A stretch of DNA of 64,000 nucleotides from an uncultured Arenicella sp. (GTDB lineage: Bacteria > Pseudomonadota > Gammaproteobacteria > Arenicellales > Arenicellaceae). Positions 37,139 through 46,584 of this stretch are shown in pieces. Below the pieces are notes generated by a model. It searched no databases. It saw nothing but the letters and a program-made list of their open reading frames with translations, and was not told the origin of the DNA. Each line of letters begins with the position of its first letter. Positions within the stretch are counted from its first letter, which is position 1. The position numbers and the translations under genes are program-made. The stretch covers positions 62,001-126,000 of the forward strand of contig CANMNN010000001.1 of the NCBI GenBank assembly GCA_947499305.1, written 5' to 3'.

Positions 37139-37282
37139 GCCCATTGAAAAGCCCATAAGACAGAGAAATGAAAATTGCCCAACGATTTAGATTGCCAAAC
37201 GGCATCAAGTCGACAATTTACTCAAGCCGCTGTGGTATCTTGCGACCATAATTTATCCTATACCTTCGACTATCTTTAGATC

Positions 37283-39337
37283 ATGACTCTACTCTTTAAG
37301 CGGCCTCTTTGTGTCGCTCTTGGCATCGTTTTATCTCAAATACCCACTCAGGTTCATGCTGAGGATATAGAGGAAGTTTCAGTGATCGCGACTCGAACCG
37401 AACAACCCTTAAGTGAACAATTGTCTGGTCTGTTTCTTCTCGGTGAAGCACAACTAGAACGAGTGAATGCCGTGCACATTCAACAGGCACTCAGTCAGGT
37501 GCCTGGCGTTAGTATGCAGCGAGGTAATGGTCAAGAGTCGTTACCTGGTATACGTTCTGCAGTTTTAACTGGGGCGGGTGCTTGCGGCAGTGTTTTGATT
37601 CTCGAAGAGGCAATCCATGTGCGCGGAGCTGGCGTGTGCAATGTCAACGAATTGTTTGACACACACTTTGAGCAAGCTCAACGAATAGAGGTGGTTCGTG
37701 GCGCTAATACTGCATTTTACGGATCAAATGCTTTAACAGGCAGTGTAAATGTGGTGCTGCCTCATACTGGTCGTGATCGAGCGTCGATTGAAGTGGGTTC
37801 AAACAGTTACGTGCGTGCAAAGGCGGCGATATCGTATGAAGGCGGCAGACTTTATGCGAGCTTAACGGATGATGGGGGCTACCGGGATGACTCTGGTTAT
37901 CGTCAACAAAAATACAGTTGGCGTCACCAAGCTCAAGTTGGAAATTGGCAACTACAAGCAGGCGCGACTTATACTGACTTAGATCAACAGACCGCCGGTT
38001 TTATTGTTGGTCAAGATAGTTACCTTGATCGTGATCTGGCGCGGCAAAATTTAGACCCTGAAGGTTTTAGAGATACTCAATCGTTTCGAGCTTGGTTAAA
38101 AGCGTCAAAAGAATTCTCACCAACGACCACATTGAACACCGCCGTTTATGTGCGGGACGCAGAGATGGATTTTCGTCTACACTTTTTGCCAGGCGACCCC
38201 TTAGAGCAAAACGCACAACGGGGCATAGGGTGGCAATCGGCATTGACGATATCTGCCAATGAATCTTTGATTTGGACAATCGGCATCGACGGCGATATAA
38301 CCGACAGCGAGCTAGCGCAATCGCAAGAGCAGGCAACTCAAGGCTCGGCTTTTCTGCGCGCAACAATTCCGACGGGCATTCATTATGATTATCAAGTTGA
38401 TGCCCAACAATTTGGTGCCTTCACGCATTTGGATTGGTCTATTAGCGATCAATGGCGATTGGTTGTCGGTGCGCGCGCTGAGCGTGTAGATTATGAATAC
38501 GACAACCTAAGCCTAGATGGACGAACCCGTGATGATGGTAGCGAATGTGGTTTCGGCGGTTGTCGCTATAGTCGACCAGCTGACCGAGATGATGACTTTT
38601 CACACACGTCACCAAAGCTTGAATTAAGCTACAAACCGAATGAATTTTGGACTTTGTCGGCACAAATTAGCGACTCTTTTCGTGCGCCTCAGGCGACCGA
38701 ATTATACCGTTTACAACGAGCGCAAACTGTTGCCGATTTAGACATTGTCGAATCGCTCAGCACTCAATTCAGTGCGAATTACAATAGTGAGACGCTTTCG
38801 GTAGGCGCGTCTGTGTACGCTATGGACATCGACAATTTAATCGTGCGAGACAGCGACTTTTTCAATGTTGACGGTCAAAGCACTCGCAGCAGAGGTATTG
38901 AGCTTAGTTTGCGTAACGAGCTAGGGCAGCGTTGGTCATGGCGACTCGTGAGCTCATGGGCCGAGCATGAGTACAGCTCGGACTTTATCGTGGGCGGCCA
39001 AAATTTCAACGGTAACTTAGTGGATACCGCGCCTAAGTTTTTTGGCAGTGCGTTTTTGAACTATACGCCGAGGAACGACTTTAATCTTGAAGTCGAGTTG
39101 CAACGAGTTGGTTCATACTTCTTGTCGCCGGACAATCAAAGCGCATACCTAGGGCACACGCTGCTTAACGCGCGCGCTAATTACCAGCCCACTGATCACT
39201 GGGCGTTTTCACTTAGAGTGTTGAACATTGCAGATGAGCGCTATGCAGAGCGCGCCGACTTCACCAGTTTTACCGACGAACGTTATTTTCCTGGAGAACC
39301 TCGGTCTGCATTTTTGCAAGCGCAATACTCATTTTAA
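37283..39337 (+). CDS. TonB-dependent outer-membrane receptor
   Basis: A 684-residue receptor with a signal peptide ending near VHA26, a TonB-box-like EEVSVIATR segment, a plug (about 45-160, with RIEVVRGANTAFYGSNALTGSVNVV) and a barrel ending in ...AQYSF. The plug differs from the first receptor in the window. Substrate unknown; because it follows the corrinoid-dependent island it may import cobalamin or a methylated substrate, but no cobalamin riboswitch is seen in the 145-base gap and BtuB-specific marks were not identified. Confidence 0.92.
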   Translation: MTLLFKRPLCVALGIVLSQIPTQVHAEDIEEVSVIATRTEQPLSEQLSGLFLLGEAQLERVNAVHIQQALSQVPGVSMQRGNGQESLPGIRSAVLTGAGACGSVLILEEAIHVRGAGVCNVNELFDTHFEQAQRIEVVRGANTAFYGSNALTGSVNVVLPHTGRDRASIEVGSNSYVRAKAAISYEGGRLYASLTDDGGYRDDSGYRQQKYSWRHQAQVGNWQLQAGATYTDLDQQTAGFIVGQDSYLDRDLARQNLDPEGFRDTQSFRAWLKASKEFSPTTTLNTAVYVRDAEMDFRLHFLPGDPLEQNAQRGIGWQSALTISANESLIWTIGIDGDITDSELAQSQEQATQGSAFLRATIPTGIHYDYQVDAQQFGAFTHLDWSISDQWRLVVGARAERVDYEYDNLSLDGRTRDDGSECGFGGCRYSRPADRDDDFSHTSPKLELSYKPNEFWTLSAQISDSFRAPQATELYRLQRAQTVADLDIVESLSTQFSANYNSETLSVGASVYAMDIDNLIVRDSDFFNVDGQSTRSRGIELSLRNELGQRWSWRLVSSWAEHEYSSDFIVGGQNFNGNLVDTAPKFFGSAFLNYTPRNDFNLEVELQRVGSYFLSPDNQSAYLGHTLLNARANYQPTDHWAFSLRVLNIADERYAERADFTSFTDERYFPGEPRSAFLQAQYSF

Positions 39338-39383
39338 TTGTTTAACAGCCGAAGCCTTTTGACACAAGCGCATCACACAATCT

Positions 39384-39402
39384 GTTATGTTTAACACATA
39401 AC
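39384..39402. promoter_or_regulatory. Perfect inverted repeat upstream of the flavin monooxygenase
   Basis: GTTATGT (39384-39390) and ACATAAC (39396-39402) form a perfect repeat with a 5-base spacer, 18 bases before the GTG start. The form suits a TetR- or MarR-type operator. No regulator gene lies next to it. Confidence 0.5.
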
Positions 39403-39420
39403 AACGATAAGACAGATTAA

Positions 39421-40872
39421 GTGCGCACAGTTAAAACAATTATTATAGGGTCGGGGTTCGGGGGCCTATGTATGGGCATCAAGCTCAAACAGGCCGGTGA
39501 TCAGGACTTTCTAATATTGGAGAAAGCCGATGATTTGGGTGGCACATGGCGAGAGAATACCTACCCTGGCGCCGAATGCGATATTCCGTCGGCCTTGTAC
39601 AGCTACTCCTTTGAGCATAATTCAGAGTGGCAGTTCAAGTGGTCCGGACAGAAGCAAATTCTTAAGTACCAACACGATACAGCTAGCAAGTATGGTCTTG
39701 AAAATCATCTAGAGTATCAACGAGAAGTTTCGGCGTTAAGGTATGACCAAGATCAAAAAAACTGGTTGGTTGAGACTAGCGAGGGCGAAAACTACCTCGC
39801 GCAACACATTGTCTGCGCGATTGGACAACTGCATAAGCCTGCAACTCCGGTGTTTGAAAGTGCCGAATTGTTTGAGGGGGCGGTTTTTCATTCGGCCGAA
39901 TGGGATCACGAGGTAGATCTTACTGGCAAACGAATCGCTGTAATCGGCAATGCCGCAAGTGCCGTACAATTTATCCCCGAAGTGGCGAAGGTCGCCGAGC
40001 GTTTAACCATTTATCAACGCAGCCCAAACTGGATTCTGCCAAAGGTAGATCGGCCTTATGCTGATTGGGAGCAGAAAGTCTCGGCAAAGTATCCATGGGT
40101 TGCGAAAATCTATAGGCGTTGTATTTGGGCGCTAGGTGAGTACGGTGTATTGCCGGCCATTAAAGGCAATCGCATTTCGCGCTTCTTGGTTAAACGAGCG
40201 TGCCAGAAGAATCTAAATACGCATGTTCAAGATTTAGACCTCAAGGCGAAATTGACGCCAAACTACCCTTTAGGCGCTAAGCGAGTTCTATTTAGCGATC
40301 ACTATTATCCTGCTCTTGCACGAGATAATGTTACCTTGAATACCGATCAAGTGGCCGAGTTCAGTTCAAGCGGAATTATTGACGGCGCCGGCCGGCATGA
40401 AGAGGTCGATGTAATCATTTATGGAACCGGTTTTCAAACTAATCCATTTCTGGCCGACATAAAAGTAATTGGTCGAAATCAACTAAGTATCCGAGAGGCC
40501 TGGAAAGACGGTGCTCAAGCGTATTTGGGCGTATCAACCCATGGGTTTCCTAACTTACATTTTCTTTATGGCCCTAACACTAATCTGGGTCATAGTTCGA
40601 TCATCATAATGCTTGAAGCGCAGGCAGACTATGTGATCCAAGCGATGTCGCTCTTAGAGAAAAAATCACTTAAATCGTGTGAAGTAAAACAAGCGGTTGA
40701 ACGACGCTTTAATGAAGAGCTTCAGAGTCGCCTAGAACGAATGGCGTTCAGCAAGATTGAACAAAGTTGGTATAAAGACGGAAATAAAGTTACCAATAAT
40801 TGGGCTGGCGGTACTAGGGAATACACGAAACGATTAAAAACTTTGAACGCAGAATCATATATTTTTGAGTAA
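39421..40872 (+). CDS. Flavin-containing monooxygenase of the Baeyer-Villiger type
   Basis: A 483-residue FAD- and NADPH-dependent monooxygenase. The first Rossmann motif is G10-S-G-F-G-G15, followed by GGTWRENTYPGAECDIPS. The Baeyer-Villiger signature FxGxxxHxxxW is present as F151-E-G-A-V-F-H-S-A-E-W161, and the second dinucleotide motif is near 171-183 (IAVIGNAASAVQF). Such enzymes oxidise ketones to esters or lactones. The start is GTG. It heads a unit with the acyl-CoA ligase and the glycosylase gene, with short gaps, and has an inverted repeat in its promoter. Confidence 0.9.
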   Translation: MRTVKTIIIGSGFGGLCMGIKLKQAGDQDFLILEKADDLGGTWRENTYPGAECDIPSALYSYSFEHNSEWQFKWSGQKQILKYQHDTASKYGLENHLEYQREVSALRYDQDQKNWLVETSEGENYLAQHIVCAIGQLHKPATPVFESAELFEGAVFHSAEWDHEVDLTGKRIAVIGNAASAVQFIPEVAKVAERLTIYQRSPNWILPKVDRPYADWEQKVSAKYPWVAKIYRRCIWALGEYGVLPAIKGNRISRFLVKRACQKNLNTHVQDLDLKAKLTPNYPLGAKRVLFSDHYYPALARDNVTLNTDQVAEFSSSGIIDGAGRHEEVDVIIYGTGFQTNPFLADIKVIGRNQLSIREAWKDGAQAYLGVSTHGFPNLHFLYGPNTNLGHSSIIIMLEAQADYVIQAMSLLEKKSLKSCEVKQAVERRFNEELQSRLERMAFSKIEQSWYKDGNKVTNNWAGGTREYTKRLKTLNAESYIFE

Positions 40873-40921
40873 TTAGAAGAGGCAATACAAAGCCCTAAAG
40901 CCAACCTACAGAGGAGACGTT

Positions 40922-42589
40922 ATGAGCGAGCAAGCAAAACCATGGGATTTTATCTATCAAGAAGCTGGTGTAAGTAATCCACCGTTCGACGAACGTGCGA
41001 TAAGTGAATACGTAACTGAACACGCTAGCAATATTCCTGACTTCCCTGCGCTCAGATACTTCAACCTAGATATTTCATACCAAGCACTCGACAAGCACGC
41101 AAACCAGCTAGCGAATGCATTGATAGAGTTAGGCGTTACTAAAAACGATGTCGTCGGTTTCCATATGCCGAACATACCGCAATACGTGTATGCATTGCTC
41201 GCTGTTTCTAAAATTGGATGCGCCGGCTCAGGCGTGTCTCCTTTGCTTGCCCCGGCTGAGTTGTCTTATCAGATCAACGACGCCAATATATCCGTTTTGA
41301 TTAGCCTAGATGGCTTGGTCGCTACTAGCGTTGCAGGCATGAAAGATAGGCCAAGTTGTTTGGCGCATGTCATTGCCACCTCGGCGACCGACTTTTTGGC
41401 GCCGTCGCCGTTAACGCTACCCGACTTAGAGGGCGTTCAGTTGCAGTCTTACCTAGACATTGTGAGCGAGCAGTCTGAGAGCTTTGAGCAGCGAGAGGTT
41501 CATTGGAACGATACCTACCTGATTCAATACACCGGAGGCACCACAGGTGCACCCAAAGGAGCCATGCTTTCAGTGCGTAATATTGTTCGTTGCTCGGCAA
41601 CTCAATATGCATTTATGCCGATGGAAGCTGGCCAAGATACTGGGTTAACACCGTTCCCAATGTTTCATATTGCTGGAGTTGGCGGCGTGATGGCGGGTTT
41701 GCGATACGGCAGTCAGTCAATTTTAGTACCCGACCCTCGAGATCTCGATTACATTTGCGATCAAATGTTAGCTTGCCCTCCGAATTATTTCGGTGCCGTT
41801 CCCACGTTGTTTCAAATGCTTTTGCAGAATCCGAAATTCGCTCAAATAGACTTTTCTCACTTGAAAATGGCTGCAACGGGTGCCGCACCGCTAACCTCTG
41901 ACGATCGAAGGCGAATAGAAGAGGTTATAGGTGAAGGGAAGTTGTGTGATGCCTTTGGCATGACTGAAACTTCTCCGGTGTATATTGTTAACCCGCCGCA
42001 TCGTTTGAAAACAACTTCTTTGGGGATTCCTGTGCCTGGAGCTGACGTGAAAATCATGGATGTAGAAACTGGCACCAAAGAAATGCCAACCGGCGAGCCT
42101 GGCGAAATTGTAACAGCGGGTCCGCACGTCATGAAAGGCTACTTAAATTTGCCTGAAGAGTCTGCCAAGGCAATGCGTGAGTTTGATGGCAAAACCTGGA
42201 TGTATACAGGCGATGTTGGTTTTATGGACGAAGAGGGCTATGTAACCATCTCTGACAGAGCAAAGGACATGTTGATAGTAGGTGGCTACAAAGTGTTCTC
42301 AGTAGAGCTCGAAGACAAACTTAATGATTTGGAATTTATTGCAAACTCAGCGGTTATTGGTGTTGCTGACGAAGTAAGGCCGGGTAATGATATTGTTAAT
42401 GTGTTTATCGAATTAACCGAAGACTTCAAACAAGCTGATCAGGCCGATTTAGAAGCGCAGCTAGTGGCTTTTTGTCGAGAGAACATGTCGCCCTATAAAG
42501 TCCCCAAGAAGGTACATTTTATCGACGCTATTCCCTTAACAGCCATCGGCAAATTAGATAAGAAGGTACTCCGAGATCTACTGGCTTAA
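40922..42589 (+). CDS. AMP-dependent acyl-CoA synthetase
   Basis: A 555-residue adenylating ligase. The ATP-binding loop is Y203-T-G-G-T-T-G-A-P-K-G213. The GMTETSP and YTGDVGF segments and the C-terminal IGKLDKKVL lysine region complete the family. It should activate a carboxylic acid, probably a fatty or branched acid, to its CoA thioester. The start follows GAGGAG. It is encoded 49 bases after the monooxygenase, so the two may act in one degradation route (ketone to ester, then acid activation). Confidence 0.9.
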   Translation: MSEQAKPWDFIYQEAGVSNPPFDERAISEYVTEHASNIPDFPALRYFNLDISYQALDKHANQLANALIELGVTKNDVVGFHMPNIPQYVYALLAVSKIGCAGSGVSPLLAPAELSYQINDANISVLISLDGLVATSVAGMKDRPSCLAHVIATSATDFLAPSPLTLPDLEGVQLQSYLDIVSEQSESFEQREVHWNDTYLIQYTGGTTGAPKGAMLSVRNIVRCSATQYAFMPMEAGQDTGLTPFPMFHIAGVGGVMAGLRYGSQSILVPDPRDLDYICDQMLACPPNYFGAVPTLFQMLLQNPKFAQIDFSHLKMAATGAAPLTSDDRRRIEEVIGEGKLCDAFGMTETSPVYIVNPPHRLKTTSLGIPVPGADVKIMDVETGTKEMPTGEPGEIVTAGPHVMKGYLNLPEESAKAMREFDGKTWMYTGDVGFMDEEGYVTISDRAKDMLIVGGYKVFSVELEDKLNDLEFIANSAVIGVADEVRPGNDIVNVFIELTEDFKQADQADLEAQLVAFCRENMSPYKVPKKVHFIDAIPLTAIGKLDKKVLRDLLA

Positions 42590-42599
42590 TTGATAATAA

Positions 42600-43328
42600 A
42601 TGAAGAAGTTTAAATACATTCAGGAAGCCGCCACCAAGCGCAAAGGTGGCGAAAAACAGCTTGCGCGTTTATTGACCAAACCCGCTACGGTTAAGCACTT
42701 AGCCAAAATTGAAGACCATCGTTATTTAGCGCAAATGACCCGTTGCGTGTTTAACGCTGGGTTTCATTGGAGAGTAATCAGTGCCAAATGGGATGGTTTT
42801 GAAGAAGCCTTTCATGGTTTCGATTTAGGCCAGTTGTTGACAAAATCGCCGGAAGAGTGGGAAGCCTATATTGAAGATACTCGCATCATCCGAAATTGGC
42901 AGAAAATACAAACCGTGTTTCACAATGCGGCAATGCTCGATGATATTGGCGCTGAACACGGAAGCTTTGCTGAGTTTTTCGCTAACTGGCCAAATAATGA
43001 TCAGATTGGCCTAATGAAGTATCTACATAAAAATGGCTCAAGGCTTGGTGGTAAAACGGCGCAATGGTTTATTCGCTTCACTGGTAAAGATGGTTTCATG
43101 CTCACCGGTGACGTGATCACCGCACTGATCGCAAACGGTGTAGAAACAACTGATAAAGCAAGCAGTCAGCGTGATCTAAAACGTATTCAAGAAGCCTTTA
43201 ACGAGTGGCACGAGCAAAGCGGTTTGCCATATAGCCACATGAGTAAAATATTGAGTTATTCTGTTGGGGATAATGTGCCTGTAGATGTGCTAGAAGGGTA
43301 TCAGGGTTCCCAGACTGTCACCGATTGA
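42600..43328 (+). CDS. DNA-3-methyladenine glycosylase I family protein
   Basis: A 242-residue helix-hairpin-helix glycosylase related to Tag, which removes 3-methyladenine from alkylated DNA. The sequence has the RYLAQMTRCVFNAGFHWRVI segment (compare MxxxVFxAGLxW of Tag) and a GGKTAQWFIRFTGKDGF hairpin area. It is about 50 residues longer than E. coli Tag and lacks some of its zinc-ligand spacing as far as I can see, so it may belong to a neighbouring subfamily. The start is 10 bases after the acyl-CoA ligase stop, suggesting a shared transcript. Confidence 0.78.
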   Translation: MKKFKYIQEAATKRKGGEKQLARLLTKPATVKHLAKIEDHRYLAQMTRCVFNAGFHWRVISAKWDGFEEAFHGFDLGQLLTKSPEEWEAYIEDTRIIRNWQKIQTVFHNAAMLDDIGAEHGSFAEFFANWPNNDQIGLMKYLHKNGSRLGGKTAQWFIRFTGKDGFMLTGDVITALIANGVETTDKASSQRDLKRIQEAFNEWHEQSGLPYSHMSKILSYSVGDNVPVDVLEGYQGSQTVTD

Positions 43329-43556
43329 AAGCGATTAATGAGAGACACTTATTTCATCGACTATTGCTACTAAAACTAATCATGCCAGATAATAGAACAA
43401 CAATGCGCGCTGGCTTTTTGTGTCGCAAAGTTTGTCGTGCGATAAGTTGAAAGATCTAAAATCAAACATGAAGAATCAATGAAGTTTTTCGTCTCGTTTC
43501 TCTTAATTTAGATAACCATATTCTGTCCCAAGCAGAGGGCGTGACGCGATCTGCTT

Positions 43557-44366
43557 TTATTTGGTTTGGCTCAACTTTTCCATAATATTGTCAGAGAATG
43601 GTTCGGGCAATTTGAGAACAATATCGAGCGCCGTATTACCATTTTTATCGCGAATAGACGCGTCAGCCCCATACTCCAACAACAATTTTACTGCGAGCTC
43701 GTTTCTTGCCTTTGATGCCGCATGCAATGGGGACTCGCCTTGGTTATTGATGCTGTTGGGGTTGCCGCCAGCATTAAGCAATGGCACTAAGTTGTATTCT
43801 AAATAGTACGATGTAGCCGCCCAGTGCACAGGGGTTTCAGCATGCTCAGTTCTCGCGCTAATATCAGCTCCTGACGAAATCAATAGAGTGACGCTCTTAC
43901 CTTTGGTAAAGCCGCTTGAACCCAAGCTGACAGCTCTGTGTAAAGGGGAAACTTGAAAATTGTCGCTCTCATTGACTGCTGCGCCGTTTTGCAAAAGAAG
44001 TCGTATGTTTTCGGCAGAGCCACCGTTCACCGCGAAGTGGAGTGCGCTTTGGCCTAGGTTATTGCGGGTCGAGACATTCGCTCCTGCATCTAGTAACAAT
44101 AGAAGAGTCTCGGGCGTTCCGTATTGGGCTGCAAGATGAATAAGTGTTCGACCGTGGTCGTTAACCTGATTGACATCCAAGCCATTTTCTATGCGGGCCT
44201 TTAGTTTAGATTGACTGTCATGCTTGTTTACCCAAAACAATACATGGTTTGTCGGAGGGTTAAATATATAGTGGATTCGATGACCAAAGACCACAACAAT
44301 TACTAAGACTAGGAGTATGCAAAAAGATGCGGCTACTTTTAAAAGGTTAGAAACTATTCTTTTCAT
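43557..44366 (-). CDS. Ankyrin-repeat protein with N-terminal membrane anchor
   Basis: A 269-residue protein. Residues 10-30 form a hydrophobic anchor; the rest faces the periplasm or outside and carries five to six ankyrin repeats (GRTLIHLAAQYGTPETLLLLLDAGANV, then similar units). Ankyrin repeats mediate protein binding. It lies at the downstream end of a run of three minus-strand genes of unknown function with gaps of about 30 bases. Ankyrin proteins beside exported proteins can act as immunity or partner proteins, but there is no direct sign of that. Confidence 0.8.
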   Translation of the reverse strand: MKRIVSNLLKVAASFCILLVLVIVVVFGHRIHYIFNPPTNHVLFWVNKHDSQSKLKARIENGLDVNQVNDHGRTLIHLAAQYGTPETLLLLLDAGANVSTRNNLGQSALHFAVNGGSAENIRLLLQNGAAVNESDNFQVSPLHRAVSLGSSGFTKGKSVTLLISSGADISARTEHAETPVHWAATSYYLEYNLVPLLNAGGNPNSINNQGESPLHAASKARNELAVKLLLEYGADASIRDKNGNTALDIVLKLPEPFSDNIMEKLSQTK

Positions 44367-44398
44367 CAGGGTTGCTTCTTATAAATCAAAGAGCTGAT

Positions 44399-44956
44399 CT
44401 AGCTTGCACTAAATGCGCTCATATGGGCGACGAGCTTAGCCATATCGTCGGCACTAAAACGACCGAAACGGATCTCCACAGGCAATTCTTTATCTTCCTG
44501 AAACTCTCCTAGAAACCAAGTGTGATGCGTTTTAATCCAGAGATGAACACGTTCGCCGAGCTCATAGGCGACTGGGCTGTCCCATGCATCGGGAAAGTCG
44601 TCATACATCGTTTGGCGGTCTAGCATGAAGAATTTATCCATGTCTATGCCGTCACTTCCCAGTTCTAAATTAATAGCGTTTAAGTATTCATTGTAAAGCC
44701 TACTAACCTCACTCTCTCTGTCTCCGTACTCTATGTTGCACCAGGGCTCGTCAAAAAACATTTGGCTTTCAGCGACGGTTTCAACTTCTGCGGACGCTAA
44801 CAGAATGGGGTATTCATCATCAACTAAAGTATTCTGGCAAGAGAGCGCGTAAAAGCTCGTGCCACTTAGCATGCGGTTAAATCTGTTAGTGATATCTCCT
44901 TCTAATTGCGTTACCCAAAAACCATTTGGTATTTCTAATTGTCGACCGTCATTCAT
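44399..44956 (-). CDS. Hypothetical soluble protein
   Basis: A 185-residue, acidic protein that I do not recognise. It has no signal peptide or membrane helix. It contains a WVTQLEGDITNRFNR segment near the start and several conserved-looking aromatic residues. The gene lies between the lipoprotein gene (36-base gap) and the ankyrin gene (32-base gap), so all three probably share a transcript. Confidence 0.6.
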   Translation of the reverse strand: MNDGRQLEIPNGFWVTQLEGDITNRFNRMLSGTSFYALSCQNTLVDDEYPILLASAEVETVAESQMFFDEPWCNIEYGDRESEVSRLYNEYLNAINLELGSDGIDMDKFFMLDRQTMYDDFPDAWDSPVAYELGERVHLWIKTHHTWFLGEFQEDKELPVEIRFGRFSADDMAKLVAHMSAFSAS

Positions 44957-44992
44957 CTATGTTTTCCTCGTGCGAGCTAACGAATGATTGAA

Positions 44993-45838
44993 CTAATCAA
45001 TTATCTTCGATAGATCTTGGTTTAATTTCATCCAATCGATAACCTTGTCTCCCTGACCTTTTGAAAACAAAACCTTAAGCTCAATTGCTTTCATGATGTA
45101 GCTTTCAACCTGCTGTTTGGTTGGAGGGCTTAATCGAAACAATGGATTCTTCCATCCATCTACAGGTAGTTGATATTTTCCTGCTTCAATTTCTGCATAC
45201 TTTACAAATACTAATAGCGCAAACAGTAGCTCTTTATGAAGTCTTTGGTATTTTTGCTGATTGAGTTCGCTTAATTCGAATACGCCTGTCAGGCTATTCC
45301 GCGGCACTTCTTCACCTAACTTAGTTGCCATATCGGCTTCATAATACTTGTAGCTTCCATACGGATATTTGTAATCAATGAACCCCTCTCGCCACCATGC
45401 TTGCCTCATCAAATCCATATGAGTTTGTGTTAGCTCGAATTTTGCGCTAGCGGGAAATCCGTCAGGTAGCTCACCAACGATTCCGTTTGCATCTATTGAA
45501 TAAACTCCAGGAGTAAGGCTGGCGTAAACAGTAAAAGTGGTGAAGACACGTTCAAACCTATCGAGCAGCGAACGTGCGTCATCATTGCCGCTATAGAGCT
45601 TTGCTTGTGTTTCCAATGTCAAACCAGGAAGAACCAATGAAGGTGACCCGCTTTCAGAAAATATCCACGATACTCCAAAACTACGAAACCACTTTATGTC
45701 AGCATCAGTCAGTGCGATTGGAACCGGAAAACGCTCATTTGATAGTACTGATCTATCGTTGTTTGGATTAACTTGATTACACCCTGCGATAAACATCGAC
45801 ATGATCAACAAAAGCGTTCGATAGTATTTTCTCATCAA
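44993..45838 (-). CDS. Hypothetical lipoprotein
   Basis: A 281-residue protein with a signal peptide and lipobox FIAGC20, so probably lipid-anchored. It shows no known enzyme motif. The central part has aromatic-rich segments (YKYPYGSYKYYEADM). The start may be the first or second ATG. It heads the three-gene minus-strand run with the hypothetical and ankyrin genes. Confidence 0.6.
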   Translation of the reverse strand: MMRKYYRTLLLIMSMFIAGCNQVNPNNDRSVLSNERFPVPIALTDADIKWFRSFGVSWIFSESGSPSLVLPGLTLETQAKLYSGNDDARSLLDRFERVFTTFTVYASLTPGVYSIDANGIVGELPDGFPASAKFELTQTHMDLMRQAWWREGFIDYKYPYGSYKYYEADMATKLGEEVPRNSLTGVFELSELNQQKYQRLHKELLFALLVFVKYAEIEAGKYQLPVDGWKNPLFRLSPPTKQQVESYIMKAIELKVLFSKGQGDKVIDWMKLNQDLSKIID

Positions 45839-45939
45839 AAGGTGTTGGTTAAAGTTAAGTAGGGGTTGAGTGTGACAATGAAATTCGCTTATCTTATAGA
45901 CTCGATTAGTGGCAAGTAGAGTAGGCTTCTCAGTTATGC

Positions 45940-46584
45940 TTAGGGAATATTTTTTTGAACGGAGATGCTACTTATCGTTAAGCCATTAATGCGATGATAA
46001 TCATGTTTTGTCACAACAAAAGGAAAATACTGATCACTGTCATTGTTGATGAATAATAGCTCGAATCCTACCTTAGATAATTCTTCAGAGAAAAATCTGA
46101 ATTGCTCAATTATGTAATCACCTGCTTCTAAATTTGGATCGGAAAGCAATGCATCAGAGGTTGTATTCCACTTTGCAAGAGAGAGCTTTTTAAAATTATG
46201 ACGAGCCAATTGAGTGTTTAAGAAGTTCACAAATTGGTCTTCATCTTCTTCGCCCACCCAATCGATCATTTCGATATGAGATGTTTCATAATAGGTTTTA
46301 AACAAAAATAGTTGTTCAAATCCATGAGCGCTATGATCGACTTCGACTGCGTAAGGGTTCTGATAACTCTCTCCATCATAGTCTACATGCGAGCTGTCTG
46401 AGCTTTTCAGGACATTGAGGTATTCGTCGAATTTTCCATATTCCTCTCTAAGAATGACCTTCGCCAAGACTTGAATCTTCTCAACATCATCGAGGTGAAT
46501 CAATGGAGAAGTTGCCTCACTGGTTGAGGTTTCAGCATTTAAACCAAGTAATGACCCGAATAAAGTAAAAATAAATTTTTTCAT
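45940..46584 (-). CDS. Hypothetical exported protein
   Basis: A 214-residue protein with a signal peptide of about 17 residues (MKKFIFTLFGSLLGLNA), hence exported. The remainder is acidic and has no recognised domain. It is separated from the lipoprotein gene by about 100 bases, so it is likely transcribed together with, or just upstream of, the three-gene run. Function unknown. Confidence 0.55.
   Translation of the reverse strand: MKKFIFTLFGSLLGLNAETSTSEATSPLIHLDDVEKIQVLAKVILREEYGKFDEYLNVLKSSDSSHVDYDGESYQNPYAVEVDHSAHGFEQLFLFKTYYETSHIEMIDWVGEEDEDQFVNFLNTQLARHNFKKLSLAKWNTTSDALLSDPNLEAGDYIIEQFRFFSEELSKVGFELLFINNDSDQYFPFVVTKHDYHRINGLTISSISVQKNIP

Noticed and set aside
37139-37282. Cobalamin riboswitch upstream of the second TonB-dependent receptor
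   Set aside because: The 145-base gap is too short for a typical cobalamin riboswitch and shows no B12-box.
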